Source of the DNA: Metopolophium dirhodum
Taxonomy: Eukaryota > Arthropoda > Insecta > Hemiptera > Aphididae
Assembly: GCF_019925205.1 (NCBI RefSeq)
Contig: NC_083568.1
Coordinates: 8,678,393-8,742,392, forward strand
Direction of reading: 5' to 3'
Length of the DNA: 64,000 nt
Shown here: in pieces, positions 50,231-62,305 of the stretch
Layout of the letters: each line of letters starts with the position of its first letter
Numbering within the stretch: position 1 is the first letter of the stretch
Notes under the pieces: generated by a model
What the model was told of the DNA's origin: nothing
Database searches by the model: none
Seen by the model: only the letters and a program-made list of their open reading frames with translations
Made by a program: the position numbers and the translations under genes

Positions 50231-51860
50231 TATAAGTACAGTATAGGTCGTTTATTGGTTATTTATTACCTATTATAATCTAAATAGTAAAATCTATAAA
50301 TAAATATTATTGAACATTTTTTCGATCTAATTTTCAAAAACACGAGAAATATTATAATAAAAAAAACCCATTCCAATTTTACAGATAATAATGTAAAAAA
50401 CAATTATATACTTAGTATTTTGGTTAACCTCAGATTAGAACTTAGAATTTTGTAAATCTCGATTATTATACTCGAGGGCCGCGACAACATTTATAATATA
50501 TTATGTAGATATCATAATTTGTTTATACTTTGTTTTTAATGATAATAATATGTCTCTAGACGTCATTTGACGTGTCATATCATCGCTGCACGCTTATTCC
50601 TAAAATAGCTCTTTTAAATCTAATAGGTTATAGGTATCACAAGTTAGATATGTTCTCCAAAGCTGTTCTATTTATTTGAGGAGATAGTGCCACTCGCTGA
50701 ACTCGACGCCAACTGTACAGCGGAGCGTTTAACCTGCTTACCCGTTTTTTTTAAAATTTAATTTTAAGTAGACGGCGAATAAAATTTAGTGGTGGAATTT
50801 CAGAAAGGAGAAAAAATTATTTTTTTTGTGATGGGTAAAACACACTTCTGTGTGTATAGTAGCCAAGAGTGGCATTTTAAAATCCACCCCCATTTGTCAT
50901 ATTTCAGAACAAGGAATACACATATGCTCAGTGCTTACACGTATATAATTGTATGCGCATAAACATTATTTTTACGGAGCGTTTATGCTGTCATACTGGG
51001 GACAGTTTTTTTTTTAAACAGTAGACTTTTATAATAATAATTGTATTTTAACTGTATTTATTAACATATTAACGTTATTATTTACATCCAAACAAAATCG
51101 TTCACACAAATATATTACACTTAATTTAAAAAGTACATTCCATCAAATTACACAGCATAAACTCATGAGACATCACACGTATAGGTCGTAGGTATAATAA
51201 GCTGAATTATTTGAAACTGGGTATAATATAATATAGGTTGGACACGCATGTTGTCTACGTTTATTTTTGTTTTTAAAAAAATTAACCGGGAGAAAATGGG
51301 TTTGGATGCGTCTTGAAGTGTAGGTTTTTGTAAGTAAAAATAATTCACAATTACGTCAATTGTGCAGTGGTCGAAGTGGGTTTTCACACCTTCACATAAT
51401 ATTATTATCATACGTTATATTATGTTTTTTTCTAAAAAATCACATCCCTCTCCGAAAAATAGTAATTCTAAACTATTGCAATAATATCTACGCGTTGTTC
51501 ATTTTTTCACAAAAACATATTGTACAAAACCAAGAGTTGCCCATCTCTATAATCGTTGCGTTAAACAAAAAAATTAACAAAAAATTGTTTTTATTATTAT
51601 ACAAGTTTTTAAAGAGGACGAAACATGACGAGTAAATTTGAACTATTAAATCACTCTATCTCAACATGTTTCAAACCAATTTGACCATTTCACGATAACG
51701 ATAATATGTATGTAGATAGCGTATACTCGATACTCTTTACGAAAAAAATAACATCATCACAAAATGCATTTCGGACGAGAAGACGCGTCTTGAATTAACA
51801 GTAAAAATTGTAATCATAATTCATAGTGAGTAACAACTGTATATCTGTATAACTGTATAC
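50231..51860. other. No gene seen
   Basis: AT-rich with unidentified repeat-like pieces. ORFs at 51163-51411 (-) and 51360-51635 (+) show no domains. Confidence 0.5.
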
Positions 51861-51874
51861 TGAATCCAAAACTG

Positions 51875-52426
51875 CACACTTTAGATGATATACTGTATGA
51901 TACCACACACTTTCAGTAGATTAGAACTGCACACTTTTTTTAGAAAGTTTGTTGTTTTTAAAAACCACACACTTTCTAATTAATTTATAATTTGGCAAAA
52001 TCGCTATATTTTTAAAATATAAAATGCATTATTTATAATATTGTATTGATAACTTATGTTCATAAAAATAAAAATAAATAAAAATGTATAGAATAAATTA
52101 CCTACTGTTTAATTGACCGTTATAATAGTGCCTGACTTTCAAAAAATTGATACGATCTCTTTAAAATTACGGAAAAACATTTTTTTTAAGCACTTTACAT
52201 TATATACTCATTTTACACCGATACACACGCGAATACAACCAACTAATCTGCCACTAATTGCGACTAAAAACGACCTCAGTAAATCATACGTCTTGATTAT
52301 AATCGTAGGTGGTACAATGTTATCAACATAACATAATGTGACAAAATGCTAAAACTACAAAATGCGGTCGTACCTACATGAAAAAAAGTGTGATTGATAT
52401 AACGTTTTTATCTAACTAAAAGTGTG
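51875..52426. repeat. Region bounded by inverted CACACTTT repeats
   Basis: CACACTTT occurs at 51875, 51906, 51930 and 51968 on the plus strand, and as AAAGTGTG at 52385 and 52419. The outermost pair reads gcacacttt ... aaagtgtgc. Clustered subterminal repeats of this kind are usual for transposase binding sites. Confidence 0.45.
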
Positions 52427-52429
52427 CGG

Positions 52430-53321
52430 AATTTTTCTATAGGTGTAGGTGCCACAGGCGGCATTTGGATGCGATTTGGGTACGATTTCCCTCTCATCTT
52501 TGTATTATTCAAAGGGGTCTAACCATCCAAGGTAGTAAAATTTAAAACTAATGGTTCACGAGTGTACCTATCTATAGTCATAACTCATAATATTGCAATG
52601 TAATTTTGTTTTGCGGCGCCGTGCCAGTGTTTTCAATTCGTATTTCTATTTTTGAAATAATTAATTTGTATTTTAAGTGTTTGTATAAGAAAATAATAAA
52701 ACAAAAGTATTAATGCAGTATTTTAATTGTCTTTGCATTAGTTTATGCGTGACAAAGATTTTCAAAAATTTCCCGTATAAATACCTTTAAATTAATCTTT
52801 ATTTTGTAATTTAAATTAATCAAATGTATAATTGAAATAACGTTTAAAATATATTAAAATTTAATTTTGGATGGACTCTTCGTTCAAGATAAAACTAAAA
52901 TCGGCTAATTTCTGTGGTTTCTTCGTCATATAAACGGTGAATTAATGAGCATTTATTCTACACTTTTATAGACACATCAAGTCATATATTTTAGTCGCTC
53001 GAGAAAAACGGTGATTTAATTATGTATAGAACGGTATTAACGATTCGTCGCTTTTTGGGGTAACTGTGGTAAAATTTTGAACCCTCTCCCTCCCACTGGT
53101 ATAAAACGTTTGCCAAGTATCGGCTAGCGCGCCGAACGGACCGACATAAATATTAGAAAATGTGCGGTTTTCGTGTCCGGCCGACCGCAGCCGCGGAGTC
53201 TAAGTCAAAAGCGTGCGGTTTTCTGTCGCGACCGCACCGCGAAAACGGCCCTTTCCCGGATGACCGGCCACCACCGACGACCACCACGGCCGCGACGTCG
53301 CGTGAGCGGTTTCGGCGGCGC
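52430..53321. other. No separate gene; GC-rich 3' flank of the second receptor exon from 53150
   Basis: 52430-53150 is AT-rich. 53150-53321 is strongly GC-rich and continuous with the receptor exon, so it is probably 3' UTR. Long ORFs in other frames there reflect GC content. Confidence 0.5.
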
Positions 53322-53702
53322 TCAGAGCGTTTCCTCGTGCCAGTTCCGGCGGCTCCGTCCGTACGCCGCGGGCCGTCCGTTGAACGACTTGAGCCGCGAC
53401 TTGACCGACACGAACGACGACGAAGTGTTGATCCGGTGCAGGCCGTCCGCCTGGCTGGGGTCGTTGTGGCTGTTGTAGTGGTGCGACTGGTGCTGTTGGG
53501 CCCGCAGGTAACCGCCCAAGCACCGGCCGAACCCGGGCACGTTGCGCAGAACTGCCGCGAAACCGGCCCGGTACCGGGTGTTCATCCAGCAGTAGATCAG
53601 CGGGTTGTAACACGTGTGCGACATGGCCAGCCAGTGGAACAGGAACCAGACGTACGGCAGGCTGCTCCACGAGCTCAGCGACGGTTCGTGGTCCCACAGG
53701 AT
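53322..53702 (-). CDS. Last exon of a second RYamide receptor-like GPCR
   Basis: A minus-strand tcgcag acceptor precedes ATCCTG at 53702; the exon reads 126 residues to the TGA at 53322. It begins SLSSWSSLPYVWF, FHWLAMSHTCYNPLIYCWMN and NTRYRAGF, parallel to the terminal exon of the receptor at 47014-47307, with the same phase and the intact NPLIY motif. The tail is longer, His/Ser/Arg-rich (QQHQSHHYNSHND, SSSFVSVKSRLKS) and ends WHEETL. The two loci face each other tail to tail. No TM1-TM6 exons for this copy could be found between 53703 and 64000: they lie beyond the window or are lost. The clean frame suggests a live exon. The acceptor, not the frame's first Met at 53717, sets the start. 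Confidence 0.8.
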   Translation of the reverse strand: MLWDHEPSLSSWSSLPYVWFLFHWLAMSHTCYNPLIYCWMNTRYRAGFAAVLRNVPGFGRCLGGYLRAQQHQSHHYNSHNDPSQADGLHRINTSSSFVSVKSRLKSFNGRPAAYGRSRRNWHEETL

Positions 53703-54515
53703 CTGCGACACACACAAACATAATATAAGTGTTATCGTTTATCGTTGGGGGTTGGGTACACGCATTGGCGACGATAACGTTTGGCCGCACCATCGTTTAT
53801 TACTGTCGTCATCGTTATAAGTCGTACTAATCGCGATTTTATTGTTATTTTAACACTTAATTAAATATTATATTTTACAAAAAACGTTTTTATATTTGAT
53901 ATTTTCAAAAAAAATTGCATCAAAATCTATATGACAGCTATTTGATACCTATAACTGAATTACGATTATAAATGGGAGCTCCCACTGATACGTAAAAATA
54001 ATCAAATAAATTGTCAAACCTACTTATAGTATTCCAGTAAAATTTATTTACGATTCCGAAAGTTTTTATAGTAAATAATAATCAACAAAATTTTTAACAT
54101 CCCGAGAATTACTTATGTCTTATACATTTTGTTCATGTTTAACATTAAGTCTTTAACAATGTACTTATTATCTATTATAGACTGATGTTGAGAATATTTT
54201 TTTTTTTAAAGTAACGTTATTTGCAACGCCCTACTTTTTGAATAAAAAAGTAAAGTAACGTGATAAAAATAATGTTGGGTAACGCAAATGCAATTTGAAT
54301 AAAAATATTTTATGTAACGAGTAACGTAATTTTATTACATTTCAAAAGTAATTTATCCGACAATGGATATATTACGGTATTCTATATAAATAACTATATA
54401 CTGCTAAAATAAATAAATTATAATAAAAATTATAACATCTACATTTGTTTTTTTAAACAAAGATTACAACATTTGAGGTCCTAAAAGCTAAAGGTTATTG
54501 TATCGGTTTTTACTG
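53703..54515. other. No gene; intron or flank of the second receptor locus
   Basis: AT-rich; no upstream receptor exon seen on the minus strand. Confidence 0.5.
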
Positions 54516-54519
54516 TGTG

Positions 54520-54580
54520 GGAGGGTACGGTTGGTTAGAACACGTTTATATGTAGCGAGGATTTGTCACTAAAACCCGGG
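54520..54580 (-). repeat. Partial 5S-related SINE-like repeat
   Basis: acggttggttagaacac ... gcgaggatttgtcactaaaa and cccgggtg match 46772-46830 with some changes. Relative to the receptor exon it lies in the opposite orientation to the copy in the first gene, so the insertions are probably independent. Confidence 0.5.
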
Positions 54581-56479
54581 TGTAATATTGCCTAAATACG
54601 ACCCCTCAAAAATGGTACGCACTCAACAGTTTATTTTATCATCATTTCTGTCTAGAATGCGCGGATGTGTAGGATTTCAGAAAGATATAGCGATATTCAA
54701 CGCCACTGCTTCCATATCGCCGCGGGTGTACCTACCTACGTAAATTACTCGCAAAACGTACGAGAGGACAAAAAAAAAAAAGGAAGGAGCAGTCTTCTGC
54801 CAGAGTCAAGGGTTCGAGTGCGAACACGTCTATAATATACTGCAGCTACTATATATATATATAGTAGTGTTCTAATATTTCAGCGTCGTTACCAGATATA
54901 TATTATATCTTAGACGCAAAACGTTTTCGCACTCCTCTCCGCCAACTCTGGTTTCACTCGCTCAGCTACGTCTATGTAAAGCACACGAGATTGCCTCTAT
55001 TCCATCAAGTCCGGCGATAAAGTGGTGAAAATATCGCGTGGGGCGTGTGCGGGTTAAGTGTCCGCGACGAGGCAATAATGCGGTTGCCGCGGTCGCTTTG
55101 GTAACCGAAGTGATTATGTTTACGCGTGTGTGTGCGACCGGACGACCGAAAGAGAGGATAACGGTAGGGGAGAGTCATCATTATACGTCGTAGATGAGAT
55201 ATTAGATTCGCGGGGTTTTGAGTATAATAATAGGTATATGACGGGAGAGATGCCACGGAGCTTATAATATAGATAGGTACACAATGGCCGGATTGATAAT
55301 ACCATAATAAGAATATAATAGGCGGGTGGAGTAATAATCGAACATTACAAAAGATTTGTACCTACGTATCGCGTATTATGTGATTACTGTTAGCGCCGCG
55401 AGATGTAAAAATAGTATAAAAGTCATCATCGAGAAACCTATACCGGTACGAAGAAAAGAAACGCATTTAAGAGTAGGCCTGGCCACGGCTACAATTATTT
55501 AAGGGGCGACATTTAAGCGATTTCTAATATCGTCTTAGGGATCTATGTGTTAGTTGTAAATGACCTTTCTGCCGTGCTACAGGATAACTCCATATTTTTC
55601 GTAAAAAACGAGATTTTTGTTTCTACAGATAATATTAATGGTTATATATAGGTACCTATTTTCTATGTAAAAATAGCGTATTTCCGATTAAAATCCATCT
55701 TAAAATGCAATTTAAAATAAGAAAATTTGCGGTACCTAAGTCCAATATATTTGATGTTTTGTAAGTAAACACTCGGTATATCACATGAAAAATAATGGAG
55801 CTACCGTGTCTTGGCTTATGTTCATTTGGAGAAAAAGGGTATTGACGTGACATAAACTTAAGCCATATTTTATAAATTAAATGATGATGATTTGGTAAAT
55901 TATTTTGTGATAATATAATAAACTGATATTGTTGAGAATATGGTCTGATGGTCGTCATTGTTTATCCTTATCGTTATTATTATACTTTAAACTTTGATCG
56001 CACGTGCTGAGTGCTGGTTAATAATCAATCAAATTATAGTGAATTTAAAATTATTTTATTGATAAAACTGGAGTTACAGGTTTTTGTACATACAAACAAT
56101 GTTGTATGATTATAGGCTAAGACAATGCTATTGTCCAAAAGTGTCTAAGCAATAATCCGGTAAATCCATATTATTACTGAGTGATCAATTTTTTGCTTAG
56201 TCTACTCCGATATTTATTTTAGTATCAGTTCATTTAACTCAAAAAAGTTTAAATAAAAAGTGTTCAACCAATTCTAGATGCAAAATTATATAATATATCA
56301 GCATAAGTTTTGATACATTTTTTGTGTAAGCGCTTTTCTAAGGATTGATTTACTGTTAAAAAATTATATTTTGCTGTTTCTAGATACAATCGTTGAATCG
56401 TATTGACTGGAGTCATTCTATTTTGTCTTAGCACGACGTCCATGAAGTTGGCCCACCCACTTTGGAGTAACGACTCAAA
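54581..56479. other. No gene seen
   Basis: Mixed composition, with GC-richer patches near 54650-54740 and 54950-55160. ORFs at 55005-55305 (-) and 55656-55958 (-) show no recognisable domain. Confidence 0.45.
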
Positions 56480-56489
56480 ATCTTCAGCA

Positions 56490-56985
56490 ATAGTTTGCGA
56501 GCTAATTGCGAAAATACACGAACGTCTTAGCTAGTGTGAGTAATAATTCAATGCGGGTACGCTTATGCACATGTCAATAACTCGATAACAATTTAAAATT
56601 CACTAGACGAATTTTACTAAAACTTACTTAATGTTTTGACGAAATTAAAGTTAGTTAACGTTATCTGATTTTGATTCTGAAAAATATTTGAATTTCGCAA
56701 AAAAAGTGTCTGTAGATCGAACCAAACATCTTCCGTTTTTAATTATAATTATAATTTTAATTATTATTCGAAAAAAATAAATATTTTCAAGTTTTTGATT
56801 ACAGTTCACAATAATATAAGGATAAATTTTTACAAAGTGTCCGGTTCAAGATATCTAATAATTCTGTCGAGTTCAATTTTTTTCTGTCTCAAAATCGGAC
56901 AACGTAAACTAACTTTAATTTGGTCAAAACTTGAGGTGTTTGAGCTATAATTTGCGGCAATAGCGAGGCCCCTTTATGGATCGTT
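56490..56985. repeat. Foldback element
   Basis: gttttgacgaaattaaagtt with agttaacgttatctgatttt (56632-56680) is inverse to aaaatcggacaacgtaaact and aactttaatttggtcaaaac (56890-56932). The arms are about 130 bp, diverged, around an AT-rich centre. Confidence 0.6.
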
Positions 56986-57481
56986 ATGTATATAAAACGC
57001 TGTTAAACGAGACTCGGTAAGTTTATTTAATAGGTATTGTTTTTAAACACGAGATTACCTATATTATTATTATGATGGTTTGATAATACGTGGCTCATAC
57101 TTAAACCAAATATGCTTTTTTCTTTATTTTTTTTAATAAATTCTCTAAATTAATATTATAATTAATTTACAATTATTGGCGTTCAATCAAATAAATCATT
57201 TAAAAGTAGTGCAATCTGGTAATCTGTAGACAGGAAATTTGTAAAATTCAAATCATTTTTCCAGTAGACTAGTCTACAGCTGTGCTCGAAAAACAAATAA
57301 ATAAATAAAATTATAAACGCATTATACATAATATTTTAATATTATGTTTCGACGTCTGAAACAACCTTGGCCAAATATTTTAGAGACGCAATAATTATCA
57401 ATCTTAATGAAAACATCGTTGTTGTCTTTAATATTGAATAATATTATTGTTGAAAAAATTTTTTTTGCGCACTCGGAGCAT

Positions 57482-57592
57482 GGTGAAAATGTTGTGACAA
57501 TACAGTTCACTATAGTTCTACAGTTGCACGTCGCGAAACACCACGGTGTATACCTAAGTAGTGAACTGTATTGTCAGAATAAGTGTTCACCA
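57482..57592. repeat. Small hairpin / MITE
   Basis: ggtgaaaatgttgtgacaat with acagttcacta pairs with tagtgaactgtattgtc and agaataagtgttcacc; arms about 32 nt, loop about 45 nt. Confidence 0.65.
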
Positions 57593-57599
57593 TTGAAAA

Positions 57600-59035
57600 A
57601 TGTCAATGGTGATGCTGGGGGGGGGGAGTTAAACACACAAACCCCCTCCCCTTGGCTACAACAATGTTGCCAGCCGCCAGGTCTACGAAACTCAAACTGC
57701 ATGATGAACATATAATTGTGAGCAAATAATATTTAACGTTATTCAAAATTTGTGGAACTTTTTTTGATCAAACCGTTAATTATAATTTTACTATTGTACT
57801 CTTAAGTTTTAATAGTTTTACGTGTGAACGAAATCATAGTATAAAATATGTGTTATAAGATGAAGCACTAAAGAAAGGCAATGGGATATGAGAAAACAAA
57901 CAGATTTTTTCAAACAAAGGCCTTATTAATACGCAACAACATAAATCCATTGTAAATAAATTTACACTTATGTAAATTATTTAATACCTAAGTAAATATT
58001 AGACAAACTGAATTATTGTGATTCATCGTAATAATTTGTTACAATAAGTATCTAAAGAAACGAATTGAATCAAAAGTTTCAACACTAAATAAAGAATGAT
58101 TACCTAACTCTGCAGTGCATCGTTAATCTCGCTGTGAACGTTTTATATAATTCTTCCAAAACTATTCAAAAACTTTAAGTTGTTATATATATAGTTGTAA
58201 AACATCTTAATTTATTGTCTATTGTCACGGAAATACCTTGTAAAATTGATAAACTCACATTGTTCCAAGTATTTAGAATTTACTTTCTTTAGTTTGTTAC
58301 GATAGGGGTATTACATTCCTAAAACGTCTTACGAAATGATATTCGTTCTTATAGGGAATAATAAATTGCTTATAATATTGTTGAATTTGATTTGTTCTAC
58401 GTCATAATACGAAAATAAAAAAAAGATTAACGGTAAAATATACGCTTGGTACAATCAATGTGCATTGTTCTATTTTTGATTTATGAGTCAATACACTTTA
58501 ACGTTTGATCTTCGATAAAAAAAACGAATTTTTTATATTATATTCCTCTAGATTATTTATTAAATATTAAAACAGTTATCAACAATCTGTCATAGTGTAA
58601 TGTACTAATGTGTTTTGAATTTTGAAGTAATTCTTCTTTCTTGAGGTGTGGGTGGAAAAAAAATTGTAACGACAAATGAAACTACAGGAAAAATGAAACG
58701 ACTCGTTTGTTTATTTATTTATTCTGCAAGTATTATGCATGGCGGCGGCGGCGTGCACGTTTATTTGTATTATATTCATTTTATCACTCTCTCGATAATT
58801 CACTTATAATTTCACGGACCCCAATACTTATGAAAGAAGTTTTACTTCCCCGGATAATGTAATCGTGGGCTCACACGCTCTCGTAATTAAATATTATTCG
58901 ATTATTTCGATTTATAATAATTTAAAACACCTGCTATTATATTTCCTCGTAAACACCACCAACATGGACAAGATTATTTTGTTGCAAACGAGCCGCATTC
59001 AGTTTATACATCACACTACCTACTGTTCTGAGCTA
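57600..59035. other. No gene seen
   Basis: AT-rich; a poly-G run near 57617 and a (ggc)n patch at 58742-58752. Confidence 0.5.
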
Positions 59036-60175
59036 GCACATATTATTGTGTTTATTTAGCTGCCACGAGGTAATATTATATTATATAACATAAATATGTT
59101 CAAAATGACGTGTCGCCGCGCAAGATTCGTTACACCCGAACCGGAGATGTGCGATTGGACGCATAGTAGTGTCGACGACAAGACGATGGCCTTAGCAGCT
59201 GTCGAGTCCGGCTGTTGCAATGCAGCTTGCATCTTCGCGTCAGATCTGCCTTGGCCGTGGATCTCCCAGCGAGCAGTGTCCGGTCACGGCGACCGCATCG
59301 TCGTTTGTGGGTCGTCTGACGGCGAACGAACCGACAGACGTTCGTTTACTGGTCGCGAACGCCACCTTTGATTCCGTGACGGCCCACGGTGGCCGGCCGT
59401 TGCACGACGTGGAGAGTGTCGCGGATGTAGTAACAGGCGGCTGTACCCGTTGATCGGCGAAACCGCTGTTCACGTCATCGGCCGACCGATCGCGGTCGCG
59501 AAGTTCGCCTGTCTGCTGGACGAGTCGCTGTCCGGCGGTCGTGGCCGACGGTCGGCCCGTCGCGAACCGGCAGCCGACGGAACGAATCGGTTCTAGCTAC
59601 GCAGCACATATTATTGTGTTTATTTAGCTGCCACGGGGTAATATTATATTACATAACATAAATATGTTCAAAATGACGTGTCGCCGTGCAAGATTCGTTA
59701 CACCCAAACCGGAGATGTGCGATTGGACGCATAGTAGTGTCGACGACAAAACGATGGCCTTAGCAGCTGTCGAGTCCGGCTGTTGCAATGCAGCTTGTAT
59801 CTTCGCGTCAGATCTGCCTTGGCCGTGGATCTCCCAGCGAGCAGTGTCCCATCACGGCGACCGCATCGTCGTTTGTGGATCGTCTGACGGCCGTCCTATG
59901 CGCCTTGTCCGGCGTCTACGACGACGAACCGACCAGATGTTCGTTTACTGGTCGCGAACGCCACCTTTGATTCCGTGACGGCCCACGGTGGCCGTCCGTT
60001 GCACGACGTGGAGAGTGTCGCGGATGTAGTAACAGGCGGCTGTACCCGTTGATCGGCGAAACCGCTGTTCACGTCATCGGCCGACCGACCGCGGTCGTGA
60101 AGTTCGCCCGTCTGCTGGACGAGTCGCTGTGCGATAACACCGCGGCGGTCGTGGCCGACGGTCGGCCCGTCGCGA
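59036..60175. repeat. 568-bp GC-rich tandem duplication, unrecognised formerly coding-like sequence
   Basis: gcacatattattgtgtttat begins copy 1 at 59036 and copy 2 at 59604, and each continues through atgttcaaaatgacgtgtcg. The copies differ by indels: copy 1 lacks about 30 bp present near 59890-59920 of copy 2 and about 10 bp near 60131. Each opens a frame MFKMTCRRARFVTP ... (59096-59371 and 59664-59978), and in both GETAVHVIGRP can be read after a frame change near 59452 / 60051. The base composition is far from the AT-rich surroundings. I do not recognise the protein. The indels and stops suggest decayed coding sequence of foreign or transposon origin. Confidence 0.7.
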
Positions 60176-60377
60176 ACTGGCAGCCGACGGAACTAATCGG
60201 CACTGCCACAACGTGGCCTTTTTGAGTTCCGGTTCTACGTGTCCGGCGTGTAGTCACATCGGCCCCCAGGATTGTCACGCAGCTATCACGACCCTAATTC
60301 CCGTAACCGATCGGCGGAACATCGTGGAACACTGCACTTCGCGGTCACCGCTGTCACCGGTCACTGTACCGGGCGAT

Positions 60378-61240
60378 TGTAAACTCCGCCAGAATACCGG
60401 TCAAGATAAAAAGGTAATAATAGGTCCATGGTAAACTCCGCAGGTTTTATTTTCTTACCTGGTCAGAGCTCACATTGCCACGTGCCTTCTCACATTAAAT
60501 ACGTTGACATCTATTGCGATGATATACGTCAAAATTGATAAAATATTGTCAAGGTTAGATCGATTCATTAATAATTATTAATAATTTTATCTTCATATTA
60601 TCTGAAATCAGGATTTTCAATGATGATATCGGCAGTAGGTGAGATGTACGTATACTTTGACGAACATAATCATTCGTAGTCTGCGTGTCTCCGTGTATAT
60701 TTCCGAACGAATTTTTTGTAATTTTCGATACTTTCGATATTTGTATATGTCTGAACAAAATATGTCGCAAGAAAGTAATAATATAAAATTAATTACTGGT
60801 CAACGAGGCAATTTATTGGTTGTATTTAAAAATTATAAGTATAATAAAAATATAAAATACGCGTCTGGTGAAATAAAATGGAGGTGCACTAACAAAAATG
60901 AATGAATATAATATATTACCTATATTATATCAATTGTATACTCTTAGCTGTGAGGTTAGTAATTTTTATATATATTTTGGCTTGATTTTGACATATTTTA
61001 TTTATTATTTACGTAACAGTTATATTTAAATGTGAACGATTATTAAAATTATGAATTTTTTTTAATAATATATTATATTCATTTTATAGTGCTACTTAAT
61101 TTTCTTCAATGGCGGAGCTTACACGAACCTAATTTTACCTGTGTTTTTTTTTCTGGCGGAGTTTACATGTACCCAATTTTACCTGTGTTTTTTTCTGGCG
61201 GAGTTTACACTAAAAAAAGGTACTCGTGGCGGAGTTTACA
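60378..61240. mobile_element. MULE-like element with repeated terminal motifs
   Basis: TGTAAACTCCGCC at 60378-60390, and a variant at 60429-60442, face four inverse copies of GGCGGAGTTTACA on the right (61111-61123 with one change, 61155-61167, 61197-61209, 61228-61240), spaced 44, 42 and 31 bp. Inside is a FLYWCH remnant, a domain often found with MULE transposases. The GC-rich sequence on both sides suggests insertion into the GC island. No target duplication was found. Confidence 0.5.
60747..60905 (+). pseudogene. Truncated FLYWCH zinc-finger fragment
   Basis: From ATG 60747, MSEQNMSQESNN leads into LITGQRGNLLVVFKNYKYNK and GEIKWRCTNKN: the first half of a FLYWCH finger (RG..L...  Y.Y ... 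WRC). The second Cys and the C-terminal H.H pair are missing because the frame ends GAA TGA right after NKN. FLYWCH domains bind DNA and often accompany MULE transposases. Probably an internally deleted transposon gene, not a live host gene. Confidence 0.65.
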
Positions 61241-61400
61241 TGCGCCCACTGAACCATCAACTCGGCGTGTATCGGCTCGGAGTATAGACCCCAGGCCACG
61301 AACAAGGCGCACGGGGATGACGGCCGTCGTGGAAAGTCGCCAAAACGTGGCCAACATATCGTATGACGTGAAGGCTGTGCACATCATCGACTGTGTTATT
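61241..61400. other. GC-rich flank continuing the island
   Basis: Composition returns to GC-rich (cggctcggagtatagacccc, acggccgtcgtggaaagtcg). It may be the other side of the island split by the MULE-like element. No domain recognised. Confidence 0.4.
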
Positions 61401-61989
61401 GTTTATTCTGGTCGATATTGTTTTATTATATCGATGATATGTTATTAAATAAACTAAGAAAAAACCCACACGCAATATTATGTTCTTAAGCCGCGAAAAT
61501 GAAGCAGGGTTTTTCGAAGTTTCGGTAAATAGGCACAATGATATAAAGTTTCGTGAGTTTTTACGCGTCGACAGCGAACAGTTCGATTTTTTATATTTGT
61601 CGCCATAAATTACCCTCGTTCACCATTTATCATCACGGTGCTGTTAGGTATTTGCAATTCATTGGTTACACGTCATATGCCTATCTATATTCACGTAAAA
61701 TATTGTGTGAACTGTGTTGTTTTGTTGATATCTTATGATTTACGACGAGGACGATTTCTGATTAAACTTCGAGTTTTTGTTATACGACAAAATCACATGC
61801 AAAATTGTTTTATTTCAGTGTTAACTTATGAGGTACCTTGTATACTAAATTGTCAATCTACTTGACTAAACATCAATTCATTGTTTTTATCGTTATTCGT
61901 AAGAAAAAATTTAACACAAAAAGCTCTACTAATAATATTAAAATTTTTTAAACTGTCAAGCATCTATAGTTTGTTTATTTTTGCAAATG
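61401..61989. other. No gene seen
   Basis: AT-rich; small overlapping ORFs at 61553-61865 have no domain. Confidence 0.5.
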
Positions 61990-62305
61990 AAATAACTACG
62001 CATAACAAAATCGATTACGCCAAAAGGCGGGTTTGCTGAAAAGTCCGTGTTATCCATAATTTTTTTTTATTCTCAATAATTGTTAAGAAAAGTTCTGTGT
62101 GAATCTTTTTTTAAAATTTTTTTTTTTACTTTTGACCATCGAAATATCTAACTATCTATATTTACTTTGTTGTCAGAAAAGATTTTAAAGTCAAAAATTA
62201 ATCTTGATGCATTTTTTCTACTATAAAAAGTTTCTTCACACACAAAAATAAATAGGTAACTAAAATCACACATCATTGGAAAATCAATACGTTTGCTATA
62301 TATCA
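61990..62305 (+). repeat. R1 interspersed repeat, diverged fragment
   Basis: Shares the acttttgacc, cagaaaag and catcattggaaaatcaatac modules with the R1 3' half; the terminal gctcagaatctaaaa is lost. Confidence 0.5.

Noticed and set aside
53095..53115. TATA-like ggtataaaacg as promoter of a plus-strand gene
   Set aside because: The only downstream plus-strand frame is a shadow of the receptor exon.
53160..53793. Long ORFs on both strands over the GC-rich receptor exon (for example 53160-53723 plus, 53200-53793 minus)
   Set aside because: They are other frames of the minus-strand receptor exon and its GC-rich flank, where stop codons are rare. Only the 53322-53702 frame shows family motifs.
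54795..54830. Possible tRNA T-arm (gggttcgagtgcgaac)
   Set aside because: No matching acceptor, D or anticodon arms; probably chance or a repeat.
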